From: Rhizobium favelukesii
GTDB taxonomy: Bacteria > Pseudomonadota > Alphaproteobacteria > Rhizobiales > Rhizobiaceae
Assembly: GCF_000577275.2 (NCBI RefSeq)
Contig: NZ_HG916855.1
Span: 124,001-188,000, forward strand
Length of the DNA stretch: 64,000 bases
Direction of reading: 5' to 3'
A model generated the notes under the pieces. It did not search any database, had not been told where the DNA came from, and saw nothing but the letters and a program-made list of their open reading frames with translations. Of the stretch, positions 46,492-55,077 are shown in pieces (position 1 is the first letter of the stretch; each line of letters begins with the position of its first letter). A program made the translations under genes and the position numbers.

Positions 46492-47784
46492 TCAATTGGA
46501 TGACAGCTTCTGAAGTGCGGCCTGCGCCAGGGGATATCCGCCCGCTGCCGACTTTTCCAACCACTGCCGACCTGTCGCGTCGTCCTGCGCGTCGTCGGTC
46601 GACTGAAGCATCATCATGCCCAGAAGATATTGCGCCTCCGGATCATTCTGCTTGGCTGCGCTTTCGCGATAGGTCTGTGCCTTCTCAAGCGAGGCATCGA
46701 CGCCGGTGCCGTAGTAATAGGCATTGCCAAGCACCTTTGAGGCTCTCGCATATCCACTGGCTGCAGCCGACTGAAGACTGCCGATGATCTGGTCCTTCCG
46801 GCTCTTGTTGACATCGGAACGCGACAGAGCCCGTGACAGATAATCGATGGCATCAGCGTTGCCGCGTTCCGCCAGGGTCTGGAATATCGAAATTGCCTCG
46901 TCGACCGCCTCCGGCTTGTCCTTCTTCCACAGGACCTGTGCCATCACCTTCAGCGCATTTGGATCGGCCGCCCGTCCCTCCGCCCGGATGGCAGCCATCG
47001 CTTCGTCCTGTACCGATGGTGGGTAATCGAGATTGAGCAATTGCTTCGCGGGCCTGCCGGCGTCGAGCGGATTGAGCGCTATCGATTGCAGGAGCAAGTC
47101 TGAGCTCACCGCGACATCGTCCGGCGTCTTGCTGAGCACGATGCGCTTGGCAATCTCGGTGTAGAGCTTTGCTCGGCGTGCCGGTTCAAGTCGAACCGCC
47201 CATTTCTTCGCCTCAGGGATGTTCTTGGGGGTGCCGCGGCCTTCGGCAAGAGCGAGCGCTGTCGCCTCGATGCCCTTGGCATTCCCGACAACAGCTGCCC
47301 ATCGATACCACTTATAGGCCACCACGTCATTTTGCGGGACATCCAACCCGGCGTATTGAATCAATCCGTAGGCCGCCACGCAGCTCTTGCACCCACGCAT
47401 GGCCTCCGCCGCAAGCGAGCGCAGGACGGCCGGGGTTCTGTCCCCAAAGGCATACTCGTTCATCAAGACGCCCTTGGCGAGAAGCCGTGTGGCGTCCCGC
47501 GACGTTGGACCTGCGAGCAGAAGGGCGAAGCCATAATTGGGATTGCGCACCTTTCGCTCGGGTGTGGTCAGTGCCGCTGTGGCGATCAACAGACGCTTGG
47601 GCAAGGGAAGCTTGACCGCCGCATTGACTTCGGGCCAGCCCTTCGCGATCCGCAGCTCCTCCCAATTCGCGTATGTCTCGACAACGGGCCTTGGCGTCGG
47701 CTTCACGATCTTCGCCGCTTCAGCGGTCGCGAGTGTTGATGTTGCCATCAGAGCGGTCAGCAATATGCGTAGGATGCTCTTCAT
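46492..47784 (-). CDS. secreted Sel1-repeat protein (430 aa), end of alginate-type operon
   Basis: The signal peptide MKSILRILLTALMATSTLATAEA is followed by a unique region to about residue 130. Then come Sel1/TPR-like helical repeats, for example GLIQYAGLDVPQNDVVAYKWYRWAAVVGNAKG, and near the C-terminus GNAYYYGTGVDASLEKAQTYRESAAKQNDPEAQYLLGMMML. Such repeats form solenoids for protein contacts; AlgK of the Pseudomonas alginate exporter is of this kind. It follows the 959-residue gene by 24 bases and is the last gene of the operon. A rhizobial ExoR-like regulatory role is an alternative. Confidence 0.85.
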   Translation of the reverse strand: MKSILRILLTALMATSTLATAEAAKIVKPTPRPVVETYANWEELRIAKGWPEVNAAVKLPLPKRLLIATAALTTPERKVRNPNYGFALLLAGPTSRDATRLLAKGVLMNEYAFGDRTPAVLRSLAAEAMRGCKSCVAAYGLIQYAGLDVPQNDVVAYKWYRWAAVVGNAKGIEATALALAEGRGTPKNIPEAKKWAVRLEPARRAKLYTEIAKRIVLSKTPDDVAVSSDLLLQSIALNPLDAGRPAKQLLNLDYPPSVQDEAMAAIRAEGRAADPNALKVMAQVLWKKDKPEAVDEAISIFQTLAERGNADAIDYLSRALSRSDVNKSRKDQIIGSLQSAAASGYARASKVLGNAYYYGTGVDASLEKAQTYRESAAKQNDPEAQYLLGMMMLQSTDDAQDDATGRQWLEKSAAGGYPLAQAALQKLSSN

Positions 47785-47808
47785 GACGCCTACTCCTGCA
47801 TTGACGTT

Positions 47809-50688
47809 TCAGTTTGCCAGGTCGACCGACTTGGTGAGCCAGCGCTGCGCTTCTTCGGTATCAGCTTTTGTGCCGAAGCCGATCTGCAGCGCGATTGCAT
47901 ATTTCTCAAAAGCGCCGCGGTAGCCCGCATGCGCCGCCTTCGAGAGCCATTCAGTGCTCTTGGCATCGGAGTGCTCGAACCCGTGGGTGCCAGCCGCGTA
48001 GAAATCGGAAACGTTGAGCATGGCGGCTCCATTCCCGAGCGCTGCTGCCTTCAGGGTCCAAGTTTTGGCTGCTTGCGTGAACGCGGGGCTGCCTTCGCAG
48101 AGCCGCAGATAAAGCCTGGACAAGAGGGTTGCGACCTGCTGTGAATTCTGCGCCGCGAGATCGCGCAGCAGCGCTTCCACCTTCTCGTCACCGCGTGTGG
48201 CATCGTCGAGCGTGGTCTGCTGCGACAGGATCTCTGTCACCAGGCTTTCCAGGGCCCCCTCGTCGCCAAGCCTCGCGCTTTTCACCAGCCACATGTAGCT
48301 GGTCTTGTCATCCATCGGCAAACCCTCGCCGGTGCCATACATCCGGCCGATCTCGCGCATGGCCTCGCGCTTTCCACCCTCGGCAGCGTCCTTCATGAGC
48401 TCGATTGCCCTTGCCTTTTCGGCCGGCCGTTCGTTCAGCAGAAAACGGGCAACCTGGTATTGCGTGCTTGGATCCTTCGTGGGCTCGGCCATCACTTGAT
48501 CGAAGAGACCGAGATAGTCCTGCCTGAATTGCGGCATGGTTCGTATCGCCAAGGCAACCTGTATCTTTTCCTTCTCCAGGCAAAGCGGCCGGCTGAGGGC
48601 GGCCTTCAAAACGGTTGCCTGGCGCTCGGTGTCGCCTTCAAGTTCGGCTCGCTTGAGGAGCGCGCGCAAATCGCCAGACGCGTTGGCGCGAGAAAGCCAT
48701 TGCTGCCAATCCGCTCCACCGCCGTCGGCGGCCGCCACCTTCATGTCCACCAGCCGCAACATGGCCGGGATACTGCCCCTGGACGCCGCCTCGACGAAGA
48801 CGGATGTGGCCCTCTTGGGATCTGGCTCGAGTGTTGGATCGGGATCGATGTAGAGCCTCGCCAGCTCGAAGAGCACGTCCGGATTTCCGGTCGGAGCCGA
48901 CGCCTCCAGCATCGCTCTTGCCTTGATAGCGTCGCGCTCCTCTAAGGCATCCGGCGACAGAAGCGCTCGCGCCTCGGTCAACGTCGCAACGCCAGGATCG
49001 GCTGTCATGGCCCGCTGGTGCCAGGTCTTGGCCGCGGCCGCATCCTTCGGTGTTCCGCGGCCGTTGCGATAAGATTGGCTGACACGCATCATGGCTTCGA
49101 CATCGCCTTGCTTAGCCGCTTGCACGAGATAGTCGACCGCTGCGGCATCGCCATCAGCTGTGCGGTTGGCAAAAGCCTCGTCTGCAAGCCTCAAGAGGCT
49201 TGCCGCGTTGCCTGCGGCCGCCGCCTTTTCAAGCCAGACGCGTGCCTTGGCACGGTCCTTCTCGACACCCGTTCCACAGGAATAGAGAGATGACAGCTCG
49301 CTCATTGCAACCCCGAGGCCGTGGTCGGCGGCGGCTTTCAAATACTCCAGTGGATCCTTGTCCAGCCTTATCGATGGCTTTTCACCGGAGGCAAGGTTGT
49401 AGAGTTCGAATGCGGAACGCGACGAGCCAAGATCGGCCGCCTTCGTCAGCGTTTGCTTGGCGAGCTCGAAATTCGGTGCGCCAGCGCTGCCGCGCGCATA
49501 GATGATGCCGAGTTGCTCCAGTGTGCGCAGGCTGGCGTCCGGCAGCACAGCCGCCTTCTGCAGGCTTTGCAGCTCGAGACCGGGATCTGTTCCGGCCCCG
49601 TAGGCACCACGATAGTAGGCGGCCTTCATTTCATAGGCGCGCGGGTTGTTGCGCTCTGCTTCCTGAGCCAGCAGTTTGAATGCTTCGTCCTTGCCGCTAC
49701 CTTGTTGTGAGGTTGAAAGCAGGAGATCAGCAAGGGTCAGCCGGCTTGCTGAATGTCCAAGCGCTGATGCTTGCCTCAAAAGCCCGATTGCCAGCTGCTG
49801 ATTGGCGACAACGCCATTGTCCTCAAGGTAGCGGCGCGCCAGTGTTGACATTGCCCTGACATCACCGAGCTTTACGGCAGCTTGCAGCCATTCTGCCGAG
49901 GTCTGTTTGTCATCGAGCCCCAAATCGGGATCGATCAGGATGTCGGCAAAACCGGTCAGGACGCTACAATCGCCGGTGCCCAGCCTTTCCGACATCTTCG
50001 AGATCGCGCGATCCAGATAAACCCGGCTGGTGTGCGCGGTCTCTGCCAGTTGAGGATTGCGGTAGTAGAGGCGCGCAAGCTCAAGCTCGGCGTTCGGATC
50101 GCCGGCATTTGCTGCCGCTGTAAGGTATGCTTGTGACGTCTTGAGGTCGGCCGGCACGACCTCCCCTTCGCGATAGAGTCGGCCGAGAAAGGTTCCCGCC
50201 TCGATCGTCCCGCGTTTGATTGCCTCGGCCTCGGCCCTGACGATGTCATCGGCGCGCAGAGAGGCATCGTCGTCATCGGCCAGAATGCGACCGTAGAGAT
50301 GGAGTGCCCGACCTCTTCCGGCAAAAGGCACCTGGCTGAGGTAAAGGGCCATGCGTTCAGCGGTCGCCGGGCTTCTCTGATATTGACTGTAGGGGTTGAA
50401 GAGCGTTTGCGCGTCCTGCAGCATGTCGTCGGGCGAGATCGTGCTTTGGCTCTTGCCGTCAAAGCGGCTCCAGTTGCGTGGCGCAGGTACCGCAGGCGGC
50501 GCGACACAGATGTGCGAGTAGTCGAAATCCGGGCTCAGTGGAATCAATGTCTGAGTGGCGGTGGCGGCAACGACGTTCGTTGCAAGACCCGGCGCGCAGA
50601 AGGCAAGCGTCGCTGCGAGCGCGGTCTTTCGGAAACGCCCAAGCCGGCGGCCGGCGGCCGCACCCCAAATCTCGTTTCCGTGCGACAT
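47809..50688 (-). CDS. secreted large Sel1-repeat protein (959 aa)
   Basis: An export signal near the N-terminus (TALAATLAFCAPGLATNVVAATA) is preceded by a charged extension of about 20 residues. The remainder is an array of roughly 36-residue Sel1 repeats, e.g. AMSELSSLYSCGTGVEKDRAKARVWLEKAAAAGN near residue 460 and AMREIGRMYGTGEGLPMDDKTSYMWLVKSARLGD near 795. GAGGTAG precedes the ATG. At twice the length of AlgK it could span the periplasm or bridge epimerase, lyase and synthase. No catalytic motif is visible. Confidence 0.88.
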   Translation of the reverse strand: MSHGNEIWGAAAGRRLGRFRKTALAATLAFCAPGLATNVVAATATQTLIPLSPDFDYSHICVAPPAVPAPRNWSRFDGKSQSTISPDDMLQDAQTLFNPYSQYQRSPATAERMALYLSQVPFAGRGRALHLYGRILADDDDASLRADDIVRAEAEAIKRGTIEAGTFLGRLYREGEVVPADLKTSQAYLTAAANAGDPNAELELARLYYRNPQLAETAHTSRVYLDRAISKMSERLGTGDCSVLTGFADILIDPDLGLDDKQTSAEWLQAAVKLGDVRAMSTLARRYLEDNGVVANQQLAIGLLRQASALGHSASRLTLADLLLSTSQQGSGKDEAFKLLAQEAERNNPRAYEMKAAYYRGAYGAGTDPGLELQSLQKAAVLPDASLRTLEQLGIIYARGSAGAPNFELAKQTLTKAADLGSSRSAFELYNLASGEKPSIRLDKDPLEYLKAAADHGLGVAMSELSSLYSCGTGVEKDRAKARVWLEKAAAAGNAASLLRLADEAFANRTADGDAAAVDYLVQAAKQGDVEAMMRVSQSYRNGRGTPKDAAAAKTWHQRAMTADPGVATLTEARALLSPDALEERDAIKARAMLEASAPTGNPDVLFELARLYIDPDPTLEPDPKRATSVFVEAASRGSIPAMLRLVDMKVAAADGGGADWQQWLSRANASGDLRALLKRAELEGDTERQATVLKAALSRPLCLEKEKIQVALAIRTMPQFRQDYLGLFDQVMAEPTKDPSTQYQVARFLLNERPAEKARAIELMKDAAEGGKREAMREIGRMYGTGEGLPMDDKTSYMWLVKSARLGDEGALESLVTEILSQQTTLDDATRGDEKVEALLRDLAAQNSQQVATLLSRLYLRLCEGSPAFTQAAKTWTLKAAALGNGAAMLNVSDFYAAGTHGFEHSDAKSTEWLSKAAHAGYRGAFEKYAIALQIGFGTKADTEEAQRWLTKSVDLAN

Positions 50689-50700
50689 TTAAACGCTACC

Positions 50701-50979
50701 TCATTGTTTGCGACCGTCATCACTCTCGTGCTTTGCCGATCTCATTTTTTCGAGCATGCGCTGGCTTGCCCGCGCGATAATCTCGTTCCTCACCAGGACG
50801 ACCCAGTTGTGGGTCGGCCAAACTCCACAATCGCTCCGGGCCGGCACGATGAGCGCTGTACAGGCAAGGACACGGGAATTGCGCCCTCGGTTTCCCTCCA
50901 GGTTCAAATCTGCGAGCGATGGGCGCGGTATTCGCTTGCGAAATGTGACGCTGCGTTGGCGCTCACTCTTCCACATCAT
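50701..50979 (-). CDS. possible small protein between the two large Sel1 genes
   Basis: An open frame of 92 residues begins with two consecutive ATG codons inside the end of the 982-residue gene (17-base overlap). It ends 12 bases before the next gene, filling the only sizeable gap in this part of the operon. The product is basic with one short hydrophobic patch and resembles nothing I know. No clear ribosome site is visible, but coupling to the upstream stop is possible. It may equally be chance. Confidence 0.25.
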   Translation of the reverse strand: MMWKSERQRSVTFRKRIPRPSLADLNLEGNRGRNSRVLACTALIVPARSDCGVWPTHNWVVLVRNEIIARASQRMLEKMRSAKHESDDGRKQ

Positions 50980-53911
50980 TGTCCTCGACCCCCTGCAGCG
51001 ATACGGAAGACATGTCTTCCGCACCCATTCTTTTGAGTTTCTTTGCGGCTTGAACATGCTGGAGGGCGCGCGCTCTCTGCAGCCACTTGATTGCTTCGGC
51101 CTTGCTTGCGTCCGTATTGGCGGCTTCAAGATCCAGGGCCAGATGGAACATTGCAGCGGCGCTGCCCGCATTTGCCGCTCGCAGCTCCCATTCGCGCGCC
51201 TTCTTCGGATCCTTGCCAACGCCGACGCCGAATTTGTAGACCTCGGCCAGTCTGTGCATCGCATCGGGAGCATCCCAGCCGCTGCTGGCCGACGCCCGTT
51301 CCAGCCACAGGATGCCAGCCTCTGGATCGCGCTGGGTGCCGAAGCCGGATAGAAGTGCGACGCCCGCTCCGATCATCGCCGATACGTGACCTTCCCTGGC
51401 GCCGCGCATGTTCAGTCTGAAGTTCTGGGACGCGTCGACCTCGGGACCGATGGCAGAGCCATATGTCTCCGCAAGATCGTGCCAGGCAAAGGCAAAGCCG
51501 TGCTCGGCCGCAGAGCGCAGCAGCTGAACGGCCTTGTCTTCCTGCCTTTCGACGCCGCTGCCCCAGATGTAGGCGAGGCCAAGATCCCGCGTCGCCATCC
51601 GGCTTCCCGCATCAGAGGAAATCTTCAGGTAGGTCGCCGCAACAGCCAGATTGCGTTCAACGCCTCGCCCTTCCCGATAGGCGCGCGCCATGCGCAAGTT
51701 GGCGACCGGATCGTCCGGATGGAGTGTGATCACCGCGCGGTAATAGTTGACGGCCTTCTGGCCATTGCCTTCGACAAACTTGCCGTCCATGTAGAGGTCG
51801 CCAAGTTTCAAGATGGCATCGACATCGCCTTTCTGGGACGCCTGCTCCAATAGTTCCAGGCCGGCGGGGACATCTTTGACATCTCCTTTCCCCTCGATAT
51901 AGACGCTCGACAGGGCGACGGCAGCACCGGGAATTTTTGCGCCGGAAAGCTCGCGCAGCATCGCGGCTCCCTGGAGATTGAGGCGTATATCCGACGGCAT
52001 CAGCATGACGCTTGCCAGATGCACTTTCTCACGCGGAACATCGCTCATCGTCTTCAGGGCCAGTCGCAGCCATTGCGCCCCGACATTCGGATCCTGCGCC
52101 CGTTCTGACGCATATTCGTAGAGCTCTACAGCAGCCGAGCTGTTGTTCTTTCGAGCGGCAGCGGTCAGCCGATCGATCGCCTCGTCCAGCTTGCCGTTTG
52201 CTTTGAGGAATCGCGCCATTTCGACCGGCGCTTCCCGGTTCCCTGCCGCGATCGCATCGGAGAAGGCCTTATGTGCATCGTGAAATGCGGTCTCCCCGCC
52301 ACGCGAAAGATAAAGGTTCGCCAAACTGACCAAGGCATCGGTGGCGCCAAGCGAAATTGCCTTCTTGTAGAGCGCGACTGCCCTATCGAAATCCTGGCCG
52401 ACGATTTCGCCATCGGCATAGGCCTCGGCCTCCTTCAGCATGGCGCTCTCGCTGCCGGCTCGAGAGGCGCGCTCGATATAGGGGAAGGCTTTCCTGCGCT
52501 TGTTCACATCGGCGGATGAGAGGTAGACCTCGGCCAGGCGATTGAGCACCTCGACCGATTCGGCTGCTGCAAGCGCTCTGCGATAAAGGTCGATAGCTTT
52601 CGTCTCGTCCACCTGTCCCATGACGCCTTTGGCGTACATGTCGCCGAGCAGCAGCTGTCCAGTGACGCTTCCCTTCGCCGCCAGCCCGCTCAGCTTTTCA
52701 AGTGCAAGGGCGACGTTTTCTTGGCTTCTCAGAGACGGGGCATCGATAACCAGATGCGCAAATCGCGTGAGGGCGGCGTTGGAGCCATTCCTCACGCCAA
52801 GCCGGAAAATGCTTGCGGCGCGCGTCTGGTCGATGACGACACCTGCTCCGTCGCGAAAGCTCTCGCCGATCCGGATCAGATCGTCGACGTTAGCCACGTC
52901 GCCGGCCATTGTAGCCTCATAGAGCTGGTCCGACGACTGCCTGCGCTGCTCGGCCGTTTCCTGCAATGCCTGGGAATAATAAAGGACCGCCGTCGCGTCC
53001 TTGGCGTCGATCAGTTTGGCAATCCAAACGTCGTATACGTCCGGTGGAACTTTCAGCGGACCGGCATCAGCAAAGTCCCGCACCAATTCCTGCGCGGCTT
53101 CGATCGATCCGTCGCGTGCGGCTGTTTGGTATTGTTCGACTGCGGCTGTGGGATCGAAGAGCGGCGTGTCGGGATTGCCGAGCAGACGTGCCACCCACAC
53201 GACGGCTGCCGATTGGCCCAATTGTGCCGCCTTTCGATACCAAGCCAAGGCCTCCTTCTGATCCTCGGCTTTGTCCGACAGCTTTCGATAGTATCCGCCG
53301 AGATCGAAGGCCGCGCCTGCATCCCCTCGCGCCACGCGCTGACGCAAAAGGTCAAGCCCGAAGCTCGTCATCGCAGCGGCCTGTGCCGGTGTTGCGCCGG
53401 AAAGCTTTGCAAGCTCGAATGCCGCAGCGCCGTCGCCGAGGCGAAGGGCAAGATTGAGGTTGTCGCGCGCGTCCTGATCGCGGCTTGGAAGAGATGCGAG
53501 CTTCTGCCCGCGGATATAGGCCGCCTCGGCATTGCCCGTCTTGATGACGGCGTCGAGGAGTGCCAGCGCACGGTCGACGTCAACCGGTCCCCCCTCGCCT
53601 GCCAGCATCATCTTGGCGAGCAGCAGTTTTGCTTCCGCCTGTCTGGCGCCGGGCAATGTTACGGCTGTCTCAAGAGCTTGGCGTGCTTTCGGGAAGTTTG
53701 GCACCCTCAACGGATTGTCGGCCGAGACTGCCAGTCCGCCCCGCAACTGCTTGGCAACCCTCAAAAGCGCCTCACCATCCGTCTGCTGGATCAGTAGATC
53801 GACCTGCTCGGCTGGGGTTGCCGTTGGCTCTGCGGCTACCATGATCGGCGCTGAGACGGCGAGATAGCCGGCTGCAAGCAAGATGGAGAAGTGCCTCTGG
53901 CGCGGTCTCAT
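50963..53911 (-). CDS. secreted large Sel1-repeat protein (982 aa)
   Basis: Signal peptide FSILLAAGYLAVSAPIMVAAE. Almost the whole chain consists of Sel1/TPR-like repeats, e.g. AAFDLGGYYRKLSDKAEDQKEALAWYRKAAQLGQ near 210, GQLLLGDMYAKGVMGQVDETKAIDLYRRALAAAE near 425 and AMHRLAEVYKFGVGVGKDPKKAREWELRAANAGS near 900. The ATG overlaps the algL stop (ATGA), so its synthesis is coupled to the lyase. It is paralogous in design to the 959-residue protein, suggesting duplication. The best hypothesis is a periplasmic scaffold with an AlgK-like role; a lipobox is not evident, unlike AlgK. Confidence 0.88.
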   Translation of the reverse strand: MRPRQRHFSILLAAGYLAVSAPIMVAAEPTATPAEQVDLLIQQTDGEALLRVAKQLRGGLAVSADNPLRVPNFPKARQALETAVTLPGARQAEAKLLLAKMMLAGEGGPVDVDRALALLDAVIKTGNAEAAYIRGQKLASLPSRDQDARDNLNLALRLGDGAAAFELAKLSGATPAQAAAMTSFGLDLLRQRVARGDAGAAFDLGGYYRKLSDKAEDQKEALAWYRKAAQLGQSAAVVWVARLLGNPDTPLFDPTAAVEQYQTAARDGSIEAAQELVRDFADAGPLKVPPDVYDVWIAKLIDAKDATAVLYYSQALQETAEQRRQSSDQLYEATMAGDVANVDDLIRIGESFRDGAGVVIDQTRAASIFRLGVRNGSNAALTRFAHLVIDAPSLRSQENVALALEKLSGLAAKGSVTGQLLLGDMYAKGVMGQVDETKAIDLYRRALAAAESVEVLNRLAEVYLSSADVNKRRKAFPYIERASRAGSESAMLKEAEAYADGEIVGQDFDRAVALYKKAISLGATDALVSLANLYLSRGGETAFHDAHKAFSDAIAAGNREAPVEMARFLKANGKLDEAIDRLTAAARKNNSSAAVELYEYASERAQDPNVGAQWLRLALKTMSDVPREKVHLASVMLMPSDIRLNLQGAAMLRELSGAKIPGAAVALSSVYIEGKGDVKDVPAGLELLEQASQKGDVDAILKLGDLYMDGKFVEGNGQKAVNYYRAVITLHPDDPVANLRMARAYREGRGVERNLAVAATYLKISSDAGSRMATRDLGLAYIWGSGVERQEDKAVQLLRSAAEHGFAFAWHDLAETYGSAIGPEVDASQNFRLNMRGAREGHVSAMIGAGVALLSGFGTQRDPEAGILWLERASASSGWDAPDAMHRLAEVYKFGVGVGKDPKKAREWELRAANAGSAAAMFHLALDLEAANTDASKAEAIKWLQRARALQHVQAAKKLKRMGAEDMSSVSLQGVEDNDVEE

Positions 53912-55077
53912 CCTTGCCTCCAGAAGCAGGTGGCGTTGCCGCCGGCGAATTCGTCGATGAGAGGACGTTCGTTTGCTCCTTCTCGTTCGAGGAGGGCGCC
54001 TGCACGCCGTTGAATGAAGTTCGGTGGTTCATGAGCGGCCACAGCCTCGAGGAACGCCAGGTAGTGGCGTCCGTTGCCCCTGTTTTCGAGGAAGCCGAAA
54101 TCCGGCTTCATGAAGTCCTGTTCCGGTCCGGGAATGTAGTTCTCGGCGGAGTAGGCTTTGACCAGGATCGGGTTGGTCATGCCATTCATCCAGTAGGACA
54201 GGACCGTCCACATGGATTTCTTCCTTCCATCGACGGCAGCCGTGGCCTCGAACAGGGCGTCCTGCCCGCCGGCAGCAATTTCGGCCATGACGGTCATGCT
54301 TGTCAGCGACTGGCGCATATACCAGAGTGCGCGCGCACCGCGGCGGGTTTCGAGAGGAAGGCTGCCGTCGGCACGGGCGTCGTTCAGGATGATACCAAAG
54401 CGGTCGAGCCCCTTTTGATAAAGCTCCTGGTCGCCCGTCAGGCTGCCCCAGGCCATCAGCACGCTGTCGGCCAGATAGCGGTGGTTGTTGTAGTCGACGC
54501 TTCCCTCGAAGATCTGATCGGTTCGTCGCACCAGCGGATCGATCCAGGCGATCAGCCTCTGCTTTTCTTGATCACCGAGCCCGTCGCGGATGATCGAATA
54601 GGCCACGACAGTCGGCAGCATCAGACGTTTCAGAGCGTAGTAGGCGTCGTGAATCTTTTCGGTTTCAGAGAATGCGCCGGCGTCAGCCCATTTCAGCAGA
54701 AAGGCCGTGAGCATCTCCTCGGCCCGTTTGTCACCGGCAAGCGCGCGGCCGGACAGGACCATGACCGCCCAGGCGTACTGATTGCCGGACCGGTCCGTGC
54801 CGTATCCCTGTGTGGTCGTCAGACCCTTGATAACCTCGATGTTCAGCCATTTGGCGTCGGCGTCGACCGCAAGGCACGCCTTGCGAGCATCAGATGATGG
54901 GTTCTGCGCGAGAAAATCCTTGCGTGCCTTCACGTCAAAGAGGCCCTGATAGCCGCCGTTTGCTGCCTGCGCCACGGATGCCTGTGTCGCGCCCGGCACC
55001 GCAACCGCACTGAGGACGGCCGCTAGCAGGGCGATCCCGCTGCGTGCCGCGAGAAAAGAGTGAGCCGCATTTTTCAA
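53908..55077 (-). CDS. algL: alginate lyase, polysaccharide lyase family 5
   Basis: 389 residues with an N-terminal signal (IALLAAVLSAVAVPGATQA). Family PL5 features are clear: Lys66 in RKACLAV; Asn198-His199 in VDYNNHRYLADSVLMAWG; and Arg246 with Tyr253 in DGSLPLETRRGARALWYM. The His-to-Tyr distance of 54 and the Arg-to-Tyr distance of 7 fit the AlgL active site. It cleaves polymannuronate in the periplasm by beta-elimination, thereby clearing misdirected polymer. The start codon is TTG, overlapping the algG stop, with AGGAG 7 bases upstream. The following Sel1 gene overlaps its stop. Confidence 0.92.
   Translation of the reverse strand: MKNAAHSFLAARSGIALLAAVLSAVAVPGATQASVAQAANGGYQGLFDVKARKDFLAQNPSSDARKACLAVDADAKWLNIEVIKGLTTTQGYGTDRSGNQYAWAVMVLSGRALAGDKRAEEMLTAFLLKWADAGAFSETEKIHDAYYALKRLMLPTVVAYSIIRDGLGDQEKQRLIAWIDPLVRRTDQIFEGSVDYNNHRYLADSVLMAWGSLTGDQELYQKGLDRFGIILNDARADGSLPLETRRGARALWYMRQSLTSMTVMAEIAAGGQDALFEATAAVDGRKKSMWTVLSYWMNGMTNPILVKAYSAENYIPGPEQDFMKPDFGFLENRGNGRHYLAFLEAVAAHEPPNFIQRRAGALLEREGANERPLIDEFAGGNATCFWRQG

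Noticed and set aside
46492..53911. Sel1-repeat proteins as ExoR-type regulators
   Set aside because: ExoR is much smaller and not operonic with polymer synthesis genes; the length and position between algL and the operon end fit a scaffold better, though it is not excluded for the 430-residue protein.
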